Of a stretch of DNA of 64,000 nucleotides, positions 23,101 to 36,216 are shown piece by piece. Under the pieces are notes generated by a model. That model did not search any database. It saw only the letters and a program-made list of their open reading frames with translations, and had not been told where the DNA came from. Position 1 is the first letter of the stretch. The number at the start of each line of letters is the position of its first letter. The position numbers and the translations under genes are program-made. Source of the DNA: Phoebastria nigripes (lineage: Eukaryota > Chordata > Aves > Procellariiformes > Diomedeidae); the NCBI GenBank assembly GCA_035582835.1, contig JAYKAV010000023.1, positions 748,858-812,857 of the forward strand, read 5' to 3'.

Positions 23101-26100
23101 CTACTTATACATAACAAACATGCTCTTGCAACACCATTTGATTGCTTTACAAGGTTACCACCTCTCAGCTGAGATAGAACAGTAATTTTTTTTTTTTTAA
23201 TTATTATTATTATTGGTGAACCTCTTAGTAACACAAAAATAACAGGGTTATTTATTGAAATGTGTTCAAATTACTTAATATCCAAATAGTATTTTCAGAG
23301 TAGTATTTGACAGTGGTTCAAATAACTTTCAAGATCCGTCTACTTTATTTCAGTTCCAAATGCAGCTGCTTGTCAGCCAAGAGACTGCTGTCTTGGGGGC
23401 AAATTCCACTTAAGTGGAGTTAATCACATCAGCATAAGTTGTTTCTATACTCTAGTTTTACACCAATTTAAATAAAATTAGAGGTTTGGATGTTGATTTC
23501 TCTTGTGTTGTTAACTTAAGATACTCTGAGTCCCAGATGATTTCTTTTTCCATTTCGATAATTGAACGCCAAACTCCCCACTTCTCTCCCACCCCCCAAA
23601 GCACACAGAAAACAAGCAAAAACCTAAATTAAAACCAGAGTAAGGTTTTGACTTAAAACATAAAAGAAGAAATAGGGCTGAAATTCCATACTTATCGTAC
23701 NCTGTTGTACCTAGATACTGCTGCACATCTGGTATGTGAGATAATGCACTGTTTAGAGACTGTGTTACGAACACAGAAAATTGGAAATGAGTTTAAAGTC
23801 TTAACGCTACATTTCTTTACTACTGGGAGCAAGTAAGGCCCTGTTTTTCACTCTTTTTGTAGGTTGTGTGATTTGATTCCCTCTGTTTGTTTGCTCTGTA
23901 AATAATATAGGTATGAAGGAAGTCAGAAAAGGAATGGTTCTGTAAGAAATATTTTGTGCAGCACAGCTGAGATGGTTTTTTTATAAATTCCCAGATTGTA
24001 TACCAAGGTTTAATTATAATATTAGCCACAGCAAAAAATAAGAGATGCTCAGTTGAAGCCATGGGTGGAGCAATAAAAACCACATGTATCTTGTTCAGTC
24101 ATGTATCATGCAATATAAATAATTAAAACCAAAGGCAGTGGTTAGGCATTCTTGACCTGCAACAGAGTATATTCTCTCAGGACTACCTGGTGTTATAGTT
24201 CGCTTTTGTCACGATCGCACATATCAGTTATTTGCATGAGTCTAGCCTGTAGCTGTCAGAGGGGAGAAGTTAAATCTGCAGCCAACATGCTTTCCAGTTA
24301 CTTCTCACTGAAACTCGTGGATGGCTGCATGGGTCTGATTTCTGGTAGGGAATGTTTTCTTCATACATTCACGCAAAACGCAAGATTTTTGTTACAAAAA
24401 ATGACCTGGGTGTAGTACATTTATCTTTGGACTTAATGTACAGGAAATCAAGTATGTCTCTAAATGTAGAACATCAGACTTCATCTGACCTTTTAGTACT
24501 TACATTCTTCCAAATTAAATGCTTTCTCTCGGTTTTGCGTGTGCATGCCTGAATGCCCATTCACCGATAGTGGGGAATGAGAGGGTTTCCATGACAAGCC
24601 GGGACACAGAAGAGGAGACTGGCTGTCTTTAATGCAAAGCCTGGTATTAGTGACATGCTCCCAACGTACAGCACCAGGCGGGATGGCACCGGGGAGGAAT
24701 ACAACCAGCAGGGAAGCTGTTGGCATGTGGCCGACCCCCTGTTCCTGAATGCAGACCTGAGAGGTAGCAGCTCTCGTACCTTGAGAAGAGAGGAACAGTG
24801 GTGGGAACATCATGGTCTGGCTACGAGGCTGGGAAAGCAGCATCCTCAACCGGAGAGAGGAGCAAACCAGCAGGGTAGTGACCTCTCTTCCTCCCTCGAA
24901 TCTGTGCTACGTTTGTCTTGTGTAGTGACCATGAAGACAAGGGGAGAAAAAGCAGCTAAGTGAAGCATGCCGTTGGCACCCCAGAGGAAACATCTCCTCC
25001 TGCGTATTGAGCAGCAGTGAAGTGCACATCAAAATTGTTTAGACATTTTTGTCCATATTCAGCTATCAGAATTTTGGCTGAAATTCAGCTGAGCCCTAAG
25101 CAAAGTCGAACACAAGCCACATACATCTTATCTACATTAATGAGGTGTTGCCCTTTGCTGACTGGAAGGAAATCTGCCAAGATTTTCTTTTCTGGAGCAT
25201 GATTTGGAAATACCAACTCTCTGTTCAGTGAAATAATGTATTCAAGCTTCTTGTTCTCTGAATGTAGGTGATAATAATCCTTGTTTCTCACTGCAAGTCC
25301 AGCTGTCCTGCTCTCCTCCATGCATGGCTTGTGGACAGCAAGAAGCTGCTACGCCTCGAACAGAAGCTGGAAGGTTCCTTGCTTCAACCCCAGCCAAGAT
25401 GAACAGGCAAACCAGATTTATTTACAAATTTCTGAACCAAAATCCGTAGCACACTAGAGTGCATATACTCTGGCTAATTTGGTGGTCATGCCTGGTCCAG
25501 ATTAAGTTTGTACCGGTGGGTGATCGAGGCACAGAGGGAACTGGCATGGGGCTGTGCTCCCTTCATCCTTATCCCTGCAGCATTGCAGGCAGGTAGGACA
25601 GACAAACAAGTCCTTCCTGAAATGGTTCATCACAAGCAACTGGCACTTTCATAGATACCAGAAGTTGTAATGTTATTTGATGTAACACAGTTTATTGGCC
25701 TGATCATGGAGACTCAGAGATATATAAAATCACATTTTTATTACTGATTCAGTCATGCACATACATATTTATAGACTTCAGAAAATCTTTGTAATTGATC
25801 ACTTAGAGCAGCACATTCAATTTTAATACAAGGGATTACTTGCTGTCCCTGTAGAACCACCTTTTGTATCCACAGGAGGCTGTTTAAAACATTTACAACA
25901 GAGTTGCTTTTTTGTCTGTCATATGCTTATTACCAACTTTGGTCTAGGCAGCAGTTGCGTTTAGATTTGTTTCCTTCTTTGATCTCCACAATCTGTATGA
26001 AAACACGCATTAGAAACAAGGAGGAATGTGTGACTTTTTAAGCCTGACTTCAGTTACACATCACCAGTTTTTGTACCTTCTGCTTATCAGCTCGCATCTC

Positions 26101-27717
26101 ATATCTCTTGCTTTAAAAACCTGTTCTTCCTAACCCCAATTTGTTTGGCTTTTGAGATTACGCATGCCACTTGTTAGCATTCAGTCCCAAACCCNTTCAT
26201 AAATTGTGGTTAGTTTTTTTGTACAGACTCAGAATTTGGCTACTTAATTAGAAAGACCTTATTTTGTATTAAACCCTTTCAGACAGTGCATGAATTAAGC
26301 AGTGAATCTGTAAGTCTTATTTGCAATTATGGATTCTTCAGAACTGGCTCGTTCTGCTTTTTAAAAAGTAGTGAGAACTGATTACTGCAGAGTGGCTATC
26401 TTCAGAGTAAATCCTAAATTAGCAAACTCCATTTTGGAAGCAAATTCATTACCTGCCAGAGAGCTCAAGACTGTGGTCAACTGAAAAAGAAAAATCCCCG
26501 AAGAAATTTGAACACTGAGGTGCAAAAGGAACACTTTGGTTTTGTTATCGCACATGGTCAAGTCCAGGAGCAGGAAAGAGAGTCAAAGGGGTTGTTAACA
26601 GAGGAATGTGGATAATGTAGGCATTATCTAAACTTTTGGGGAAAAAAAGGTCTGCTGTGAGTGAAGTCAACAAAGTCAACAGAGCCGAGATTTCTCACTG
26701 AATGCTTATCCAAACTGACCTCATATTTAGGCCTTTGGAGGTTTTGCAGTCAAAGGTTTGGGATACTGTTTGCTGTTACAACACATGGATCCACTGAAAT
26801 TTGCATTCCAATTTGCATTATTTATGGTAACACAGGGAGGGCTTTTTAAGGTTATGCTTTTATATAGCCTTGCCTCTAAAACACCTTTAGTATGCATCCA
26901 AAGAGAACGCTTCCTGCTGTCTTGTTTCTAGGATTGTACATTTTCTAGGGTATACGTTTTAGACGTGTGTGCCTTAAAAGCAATGTGCTAGAGTCCCATT
27001 TCCCCCACCCCCAGTCCTCCAGCGGGTGATTTATCTGCCTTTAGAGCTTGTTTCACCAAGTGCAAGCACCCTGCTAGTACAGTTCTTTTATACAACCTGA
27101 AAATGTTATTCTTTATATGCCAATTGAAATATATCAAATGCATCGTGGGACGAGACCAAATTAATACTTGGGGTTATGTGCAGTAATTCACAATAAAAGA
27201 ACGATTGAAAGATGTAAAGATGCGTTGAATGTATTCCCTTTTTGTTTGAANCAGATACAGCATATGTGGAGCAAATAGGTTTGAAATTATATTTTTATAT
27301 GCAAATGACAGCAATTTGTATTAACTCCTATTGTGCTAGAACATAACATTTTCATCTGATGTAAGCCTTTCTTTCTTCAGATCCTTTTTCTGTTCTTCCA
27401 GTGCATGTACAAAGATCCTAGATATTAAATATCTCTGTAAATTACTGAAAAGGAACAAGCTAGGCACGTGTTGTGACATTCTTCCAGTCGAATTGGATAT
27501 CAAACTCATCTCTTCTCCCTTTTTTAAACCCAAGTCATGGATTTATTATATCAGGACAGACGACTAACAAACTTCTACTTAAACCCTGTTAAAACTTACA
27601 TAGTGACTGGACTTCAAATTTGGACCTCATCATTTTTTAAGTGTCTCAAACCTATCATTTCATTTTGGAATTAACATTTCATGTACCTAGCACTAGTCTT
27701 GAATGGGACTAATTGTG

Positions 27718-27741
27718 GTTTGTTTGTTTGTTTGTTTGTTT
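27718..27741 (+). repeat. (GTTT)6 microsatellite
   Basis: Six perfect GTTT units are followed by a short T run. It is a simple repeat in intron 1 and probably length-variable. Confidence 0.9.
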
Positions 27742-28289
27742 TCTTTAAAAAATTAATCAAAAAAGCCAAGTTTTTAAATTGATAAATAGCTAAAAAAAGG
27801 TTAAGGAAAATGTTTCTATTTCAGGAAGCTTTTAATTTAGAAAGGATTTGACCAACTAATTTCAAACTGTTCCCCAAATCTTCAAAGCACAAACAAATTC
27901 AGGCTGAAAGGAATTCTGTTTTTCCTCTTCTTGGGGACATAAAAGATGGCTGAATAAATTAAAAGGGATTAAAATTGGATTTCAATAGGACTTTACAGTA
28001 TGAAGTCACTGTTACCATACCATTATGCAGCGCACAATGGCTGCAGGCATGGCTTGCTGCTGCTAGGCAAAGGCTAATATTGTTTCACCTTAAAACTTAA
28101 TAATAAGGCAGCTTCGGTCAATTATTTTCTCTTCTTTAAGAGAGTAATTCGTTTAGGAAAGCAGCATGCATGCATGTGTGTAGGCAGCAATAAAATATCT
28201 CGAAGTGCCCCAATGTGCTACCTCATGCTAAGTGGTTTGAAAAGGAAAAAGATCTTAATTTAATTTNGAGAACTGCCGTAGTCTTTCAC

Positions 28290-28700
28290 GCATACTGCGA
28301 GGAGGAGAGAAGCTGTGAGCCAGCACGCCACTGCTCGCCCGGCAGGCGCGAGGGCAGGCAGCTCCCAGCCCAACCCCAGCTTCCANACCCGGCTGCATGG
28401 CGTGAAGAAAGACAAACCTCAGCCCTGCCTTCAGCCCGAATCGGTGCGATGGAGTCGTCTCTGCCAGAGCAGGCAGGGAAAGGCAGCAAGAAGGGGCTGC
28501 TCAGTACCCCCCAGCAAGGGACGGGTGTTCGGCACAGTCCTGGGAAGGCTACATCCCGGTGCTAGCCAGGCTTTTCCCAAAGGGCCTCCACTTCATTGAA
28601 AAGACCTAAGTGGACGAGCTTGTCCCTGACGTGTGACCCTCATATCCGCCTACCGCGCTTCTGAAGCAGCCTCGTCCTGGGCGTTTGTACCCCTTCCCTC
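28290..28700. other. GC/CpG-richer patch in intron 1
   Basis: A local rise in GC and CpG inside AT-rich intron contains short open frames on both strands (28215-28565 plus, 28286-28489 minus). No homology was recognised and no convincing splice-site pair delimits an exon. It could be an intronic regulatory patch or simply GC-biased sequence. Confidence 0.35.
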
Positions 28701-31700
28701 CCCAGGCAACCTAACCCACAACACATAGCATTTCTTGTCGAGCGGTAGGTCATCTTTTTCCTCTGTATTGGTAGCAATCCAGCGTACTCTTGTTAATTCC
28801 CACACGTTTCTATTGCAAAGCTTTGAAGCAGAAATATTTTTCTTAGGGACATACCAAGAACGTATGGAGCAGCTCCTACAGTTAGCAGCGGCTTAGGTCT
28901 GAGTGTCCCGCTCCTGGTGCATTAACAAAAGCGCGCAGGGGAAGCAGGATTTCCAGGAAGGAACATCATGCTTGAAGTAAACAACAAAATATGTTTTCTG
29001 GAAGAAAGCTTTGCACTTGAGATTACTAGTGATTCCCCCCCATCATTGCCCAGCTGATAGACTCTTGGATACATCCACACACATTCTTCAAATAGCAGGA
29101 GAATTCAGGAGGAATCGCCAAGAGTCACTGCNTAACCCCAGTTAACAGGTTCTTTGGCAGAGGGGTATCGCCCAGGGACTTGGGGTGACCACAGCTTTCC
29201 AAGATGTCAGCGCAGAAAGCACTTGTGGCAGCCCTTTTCAACTGGGAGCTTTGCATGCTGAGCTCTGTGGTGTCCCTAAGCTGTGCTTAAACCACGGTAA
29301 GANAGTGATGCGAGTTGTGCTCAGCCAGGGACATGGCAGCCCTCCGTGGGTACCACCTCGAGCCGGCTTGGCACCGCACGGCACTGCAGCCACGCAGCGT
29401 GTCCTACCACTCCTCCCGCAGGAGCTAGGAGTGGTGCCAGGAAAATATCTGCATTTTTTTATTCTTGAAACTGAGCATTCCCTCCCTAACCCAACAGAGA
29501 GTTATACACCCTCTGACAAGATGCACTTAATAGTGAAAGCAGAGATAAAGTTCAGAAGCTTGGAATTTGTTTCAGCTCATTCTCCCCTTGCTACAGTTGT
29601 CTCCCATTAAAGACAGCAGCGTTTGCAAGCACACGGTATCTTCCAGGAATGGGCTCTTTATCTCTATCACGTCAGTGACAGGTTGTTAGGAAATGCAGCC
29701 TGCAGTGAAGCAACACAAAAATCTTATGCCTTATTTAAATAATGGTGTTCATTGCCTATTAAAATGTAACTTCTTGCTTTAAAATAGGATTAATTAAAAT
29801 GTACAAGAATGCAATTCAGTTACATTTTATGCTTCAGCCCAGTGCATACTTTTCATAACTCATTCCCAGAAGTAATATTCAGGGCAGCACGGCATTCTCA
29901 GTTCTGCCATTAAAAGCACAAATGACTATAAAACCTGTTCTTTTCAAAAACTTGGCTCAAGTATCACCATTGTTAGATTTTTTCATAACATATTACTTCG
30001 GTCTTTACTGTTGTGCAAGATAATTGTATCAGTGATCTAACTTTTGACAGTATCCAAAGTGGCTGAAAATAGTTTGCTGCAGCACCTTTGTCTTTTAAAG
30101 GCCATTTGGGGCTTGTTATTTTAATCCTTGTGCAGCCTGATTTATCACTTCAAACATCTGTCAGCTGTGCTTTGTCTTGAAATTGATAGTGATAGTGTTA
30201 CTGATTTTCAACAGCAGCTGTTAGAGGTTCATTAGTTAGACTCTCAAAGGGAGTAGATAACTGTAATATTTTTTTTGTTAATCGTCTCTTACGTGTTGTA
30301 ATAATACAGAGCTTGAAATCTGCTAGAAATGCACAGTTTCTCTCCATTTCTAACTTGTCAGAAGCATCCTTTTATTCATTTAATCTGGCTCAATTATTAA
30401 AACTCTCTGCCTCTTAATGCAGTAAAAAATTGAATAATGGCACGTGAGTAGTGAGATAGAAAATCAGCCTTTGCTGTGTCGTACTTAGCGTGGAGGGAGG
30501 TCACTCAGAGACTTGGAGTTCACATCCAAATATGAATCAACTCCAAAGAGGAGATTAAGGGCTGTTCCGTAATTGATTTTTAATTTAAAATTTACAAGGC
30601 GTACAAAACCTCGATGACAACTTCAGTAAAATCAGGTTCATTTCTAACAGATACAGCAGTTTTCTGTTAATGCATTTGCCCTACCACCCAACATAGTCTT
30701 AATGGTTAACTATGATTCTTAAAACATTTCCCCAAAAAATCCTCACAAGCCTGCCTCTAGCTGAGTGCCACAGTGACTCCTGCTAGGAGCTTCGAGGCAC
30801 CCGAGCATCTGTGAACTCTCCTGCAGCTAAGAGCGTATCAGTGCTACCGCTGGTTCAACCGGCAGTGCTCACCAACAGATAATTACAGTTTGAAATTAGT
30901 ATTTTAATGAACTGATCTCAGCAAATATAAAGCAAAATCTCCCAGGCATTAAAGAAATAAGCGGGAGGGAAAATTATTAACTGTAAAGTTCAACAGACGG
31001 ATGGTCAGCAGGTGCTGTCTTGGCAAAGGAGTTGAGCGTTCCTGTTTCAATTTGCGGTAAGAGGAGGCTTGTTCAGGTTTTGGTCCTGCAAGCTGCTGAG
31101 CAGTGTCTGCGAGTGGCACGGTGACTTCAGTGGAGATGATTGAAAACATCTGGGGCATCTCTCAAGCTTTCCAGGTGAATAGAAATGTCTTCTAAAAATA
31201 ACCAAATGCCAGATCTTCATCCTAAAAGCACAAGTCTCAGTCCCATAAGACGATACATGTGTCCATAGCACCAGTGAAGCTCAATGCAAAATAGATTGCA
31301 AGAGTGCAGCCTGAATTTCAAGGAAATGTACACAGTGACTCAAAAAGCACCTGAAAATCAGTTCCTTTTTATATGTTGTCAGAGCATGAATTGTGTTTTC
31401 TTCTTAAAGATGGATAACTACCTTGATCTGGTTTGCATCAGGCACCATGGTCATGCCAGGTCTAGGGAGAGGGTTGTGTAGAGAGCAGAAACGAACAGCT
31501 AGAGGTACCTGCTTGAAGACCCCTGCCAAAGGAACTGTTCCCCACACCACAGCCTTGACCTGCACTCGGACGGCCAGAAGACACAAGCCATCGCCAAACA
31601 GGAACCCACGCGCTCAGCTCACGTTTCATCTTCTCCCTTCCAGTTACCAGGGTTAGAAACTATTCTTGAAATAAATGCACGTTGATTTTTGAAGTCAGAG

Positions 31701-34429
31701 TTTCAGCTTTTAGCCGTCTATCTTCAGAAGTCCTTCAGAAGTCCCACCTAGCTAGATTATTCCATTAGTATTTCACAGACTTGGTGACCTTTTTATTTTA
31801 TTTGCTGAAGGACAGGCTATCTCTAACACAGTTCAAGACACTGCGTAGACAGTCAGGCGGATCACTGACCCTGACAGCATTCCCTTGTCTGTCCTGTTAT
31901 GAACCAAACATTCTTCTTGAATGTTTAATATATTTTTATATGTGTGTTTATATATATAAACTAAGATTTCTATATCTATCATAATGAAATTCAATATTTT
32001 TGTACAAGACTTTTTTTGAGATCATTCACAGAATGGTTTACATTTCTGTTACCTCTCCACACTTCAAAAAGAGCTGGATGCCTCATATATAGCAAAGAGA
32101 AAAACTACTCAGTAGTATCAGACCAAATTATAAGAGTCGTTCCTCTACAAACATACAAATAAGATACCTATTTTCTATCTCACGGATCTCTGTTTTAGAT
32201 TTAGGGGGGGAAAAAACCAAACAAGTAGAAAGAGGTGAAGTCTTCAAGAGTAGAATTTGTGCACATTTTTTGGCAAGAAGCATTTCTCAGAACAAATTTT
32301 CTGTTCTCTCAACAAAAAGATAGGTCAATTCAATGCATGGATATCATTTAAAAGATATCTGTGCTCTAAGCAATTTATCTAATTGAGGCTGGAGGGAACA
32401 CTTCAGATAACCTAAAACTACTCATCAGGGTTGTGGGAAAGACGGCACATGCTTTCCACAAATACGTTTTCAAAAAAGGAAATCCTTGCAGGCTTTATTT
32501 TTAATTTTCACTCTTTTCTTCTGCTNCTTCTTCCTCCCAATTTTGTTTCTTTACTGAAGTGCTGTTTTAGTAAAACACTATTTTGCTTTCTCACAAAAAT
32601 TGGAGAATTTTAAAGTGATTTTTTTTCTGTAAAATATTATACTGAGTTTGAAGTATCTGTTTTGGTTAAAAAGATACTTGCAATGAAATCGTAGCCTGAA
32701 TTAGAACTTCTCCCAACATACCCCTTCGGTTTAGATCCGTATTTTTGTCTGTGGGTTATTTGAATGTTACCATCTCATATTCTCATTAAAGTAAAGATTT
32801 CTACCTGTTACCTTCCCTAGCCTTTAAGTATGTACAGATGTAGATAGAGATCTTCCTCTCTCAGATCTTTTGAGGAAAAATGGCAAAGCACCTTTCAGCA
32901 GTGCGCCGTGAACCACACTTCATTAGCTTCCCATACGCCTGCCGTGAGAGCAGAAGAGGAACTTGCCATATTATAGGATGGAAAAATAGTGCTGAGTCGC
33001 ACATTGGCTTTCATGTTTCCAATTTATGTTTTCTGACTTACCTTCTGTGACAGTTTGAAACTCCTGAAAGGCAAAAGGCTGAAAAGTGAGAGAAAGCTTC
33101 AGGCTTGCCCTTATTGTCATGTCTCTTTCAGGTATTTAAGTGTGTACTTGTGTTTAGCAGTATTAGTTGACTTTCAGACAATGATATGTCAGAAAGTATT
33201 AATATTCACAATTAATGTATTGATATATAGTTTTATTCTGTCATTCCTCATTTTCCTTCTGTCACTTTCCTATTACACCGCTCTGACACTTTCCCAGCGA
33301 TGCTGAAGAGCGATGGCTTTGGAGGAAGCCCCATCACCACTCACTGATAGCAGGATGCAGTACAGCAATGATCGGCTTCCCTTCTGTCAGCNGGGATGCT
33401 AGTACAGCATCCCTCTGCAGGGGGGGAATTTCTTTGTAGGATTCATTTACAAGCAGAAAATTTAATGGGCTGCAAGGTTCGATCATGAAGGCTTTTTTTC
33501 CTGCTGCAGCAGCTTGTCATTTTGGTTTTAACTACAGGAGACAGGACAAAATTGTTAAAGCAATCCAATTATATTAGCTATTGAACAGGGGATTTCTGTC
33601 CACCTTCTCCGAGTGAAAGAAAGTAGAAATAGCTGCGTTAGCCTTTAAAATTTTCCAAATTGCAACCTCCCTAACATGACCAGGGGACTTTGAGAAGTCT
33701 GGGTATTCTGCCACCGTCCAGCTATAGTTCAGCACTTCTGACAATCCACCCCCTGCTCTGCAGTTTCCCCCCGTAAACGCTATCTTTGCTGAAATTAGCA
33801 CAGTGAACCCCATAGTCCCTCTTTTTGATCCATTTTAAAATGAGGCAGAAATCAAGCAGGTGAACTCTGAATTTCTGACTTGATTTTATCTTTGCACCAG
33901 AGTATTTCAAAGAGTCTGGCATCGCCCAAAGGAGAGAGAAAGCCAGTCACAATGACTAGCTGGTATTTATTTATTTACGGTTTAGCAAGGGAGAGGTGGT
34001 ACAAGTGTAGGAAAGCGTTCCGGGTGCCTGGAGAGCAAGGGCATCCTCAGTTACAAGGTTCAGCCTCTCTTCTGAATATTCACATCCCACCACCCCCATT
34101 AGCATGGGTAAATGGCAACAGCAATTTCTGTGGAGTCTCTTCATTTACGTGGGGAAATAATTAATTCCCAGCTTTTGACAAATGCGTAACGAAACCGGGG
34201 TTGCTCAACTAATCGAGCTAATGGGCAGGACCGTCAGTATTATTCAGGTCCCACTTTTACCAGCATGCTGCTTGCACCTCTCCTCTCTTCCAGGCTGCAA
34301 AATGCAAGCCCTGCTTCCAGAGCCGCATAGGACACAAAGACCCTGCTCTCAACCTCCAGTTGAGATGTCTTTTTTCATTTCTTTGGTTTTTTGAAGTTCT
34401 GACAAAAGTACGTCCCTGCTCACTCTGTT

Positions 34430-34670
34430 CCTTCCCACCTGCCCAGTGCTCGGAGGACTATATGCAACACGGATGGCTCACGGGCTCCCCATGGGTCAGA
34501 CCAGGCTGCCACGCAGGTAGTTAGCATCACCAGGACCTGGGGAGCACCATCGGCAGCCTGCAGCTCCCCGGGCTGGCTGCCCATCGGCCACCCGCCGGGG
34601 AGGGGACGGTCACCATGAGCACCTCGGGGTCCCTCATCAACTGCACCGTAACCACGGCAGAAAAATTTGG
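34430..34670. other. GC-rich patch in intron 1
   Basis: About 240 bases of GC-rich sequence with scattered CpG are set in AT-rich intron. No open frame of note, repeat family or exon signal was recognised. Confidence 0.35.
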
Positions 34671-35103
34671 CTCAGGAAGTAAAGCAAGCAGCCAAATATG
34701 CGGCCATGTTTTAGCAGTCCCTTCATCTCAAATATTTCAAGTCCTTTTTGTACTTTCTTCATAACTGAAATAAACCACAGAAGTTAGTTGTATTTCTTTG
34801 GAGCTCTCTTGTTATTTTCCCAGTGTGAGCGCCACATACCCTGCTGTCAGGCCCTCAGGTATTCATACACACTTTTTATTACAAAAACAATTTCTAATAA
34901 GTAGCTTATATCAACTCCTCTATACTTATCTAATTTAAAACACACCTTCTGAGAAAAAACACAAACTCCAAACCGTGGCAGGATGTTACATGCTGCCTAC
35001 AAAGCAGTGTGCGCGCTCCAGTTTCACTTGCTGCAGCTACCGTTGTCTAATTNCCATTGGCACGGGGGCTAGTTGGCTGGGAGCTGCAGCTGATTGCAAA
35101 GTC

Positions 35104-35122
35104 AGGAGGAGGAGGAGGAGGA
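35104..35122 (+). repeat. (AGG)n short tandem repeat
   Basis: Six near-perfect AGG units occur in intron 1, directly after a GC-rich segment with CAGCTG motifs. Confidence 0.85.
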
Positions 35123-36194
35123 ATCAGTGCAAATCTTAGGACCTGTCTGGAAATGAAAGATTTTTCATTCAGTGCAAAACAACAACTTGTTTCTTGGGGC
35201 AGGCTGACCTGCACAATTCTGTTTTCTTAAGGGAAATCCAAAAGCTTCCCCCGCAGAATTTTTGGAAGAAGGGATCAAAAATCAAAAATTTCCAAGCAAA
35301 AACCTGAGCATGCGTTTGAGCAGCTGAAGATCGAGGCATCCTTAAGGATTTTTCTGCGTGGTAACCCAACTTGTTAATTCACAGCTTTCATTCATAGCAA
35401 AAGCTGCAGTGGTAAATGAAAGTTAATCCACCTTACCATTATGAAAGCACACAGGCTTATAACATCCTGAAAAATAAGGCTGTGACTAGATGGAACAAAC
35501 ATGGCTCTCTTATACAGTCCCCCTAAAAGAAGATGTTGCTTAATTCCTGAATTCCTTGAAGCATTCCTCACAGCAATCACATCTGCTGCCATAAAACGAT
35601 CACGGCCTCTGCCTTTGGGAAAAACGTATCTAATAATCAGTAAAGTTCAAGCTCAGCTTGTTGTGATGAATTATTAGAACCCGTCATCATTTTCTTGCAA
35701 AAAAAAAAAAAAAGGGCTATAATGGAACACAATTTTATGATTTTCCATTTAATTGATGATGGGCTGAGTTTTTATTAATCTTTCTGGGCTCCAGTGTAAG
35801 ATGCTGAAAAAGCTAATATGAGATCATTGCATTTGGTTAATGTGTGTGCTTTGCAAAATTGATAAGGCCTGTCAAGACATAAATTATTTAAAATTTGATA
35901 AATGTGTTGAAATCATTGAATTTTCAAACAGACAAAGCAGAGCTATTTCTCTTCCCCCCCACCCCCTTCAAACTGAGGTTTTTGTGCAGCCGCTCAATGA
36001 TGCTGCGTTACCCTTGCAGCACAGGGCTTGTAAGGTACCGAAATTAGCACGAGGAAGCCAGAGAAGTATCCTGTGCTGCTGCAGCAGTGACACGAATATA
36101 AACCCATGAGATACAGCACCAGGGATGGAAGTAGCAGAGAGTGCAGAGGCCACTGGAAGCCTCCCAGTATGAGTTTTTCACTGGTGAAACTGCA

Positions 36195-36216
36195 GGGGGG
36201 AGGGGGGGGGAGGAGG
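36195..36216 (+). other. G-rich tract with quadruplex potential
   Basis: Runs of 6, 9, 2 and 2 G are separated by single A. Long G runs split by one-base loops fit an intramolecular G-quadruplex. A C-rich segment about 20 bases downstream (ctccctcc, accacccc) could instead pair with it. On the + strand it would lie in NXPH2 pre-mRNA. Confidence 0.55.

Noticed and set aside
23380..23480. Possible ancient repeat ('gtggagttaatcac', 'ttttacaccaatttaaa')
   Set aside because: Resembles an old amniote repeat in two short words only; too little to assign a family or boundaries.
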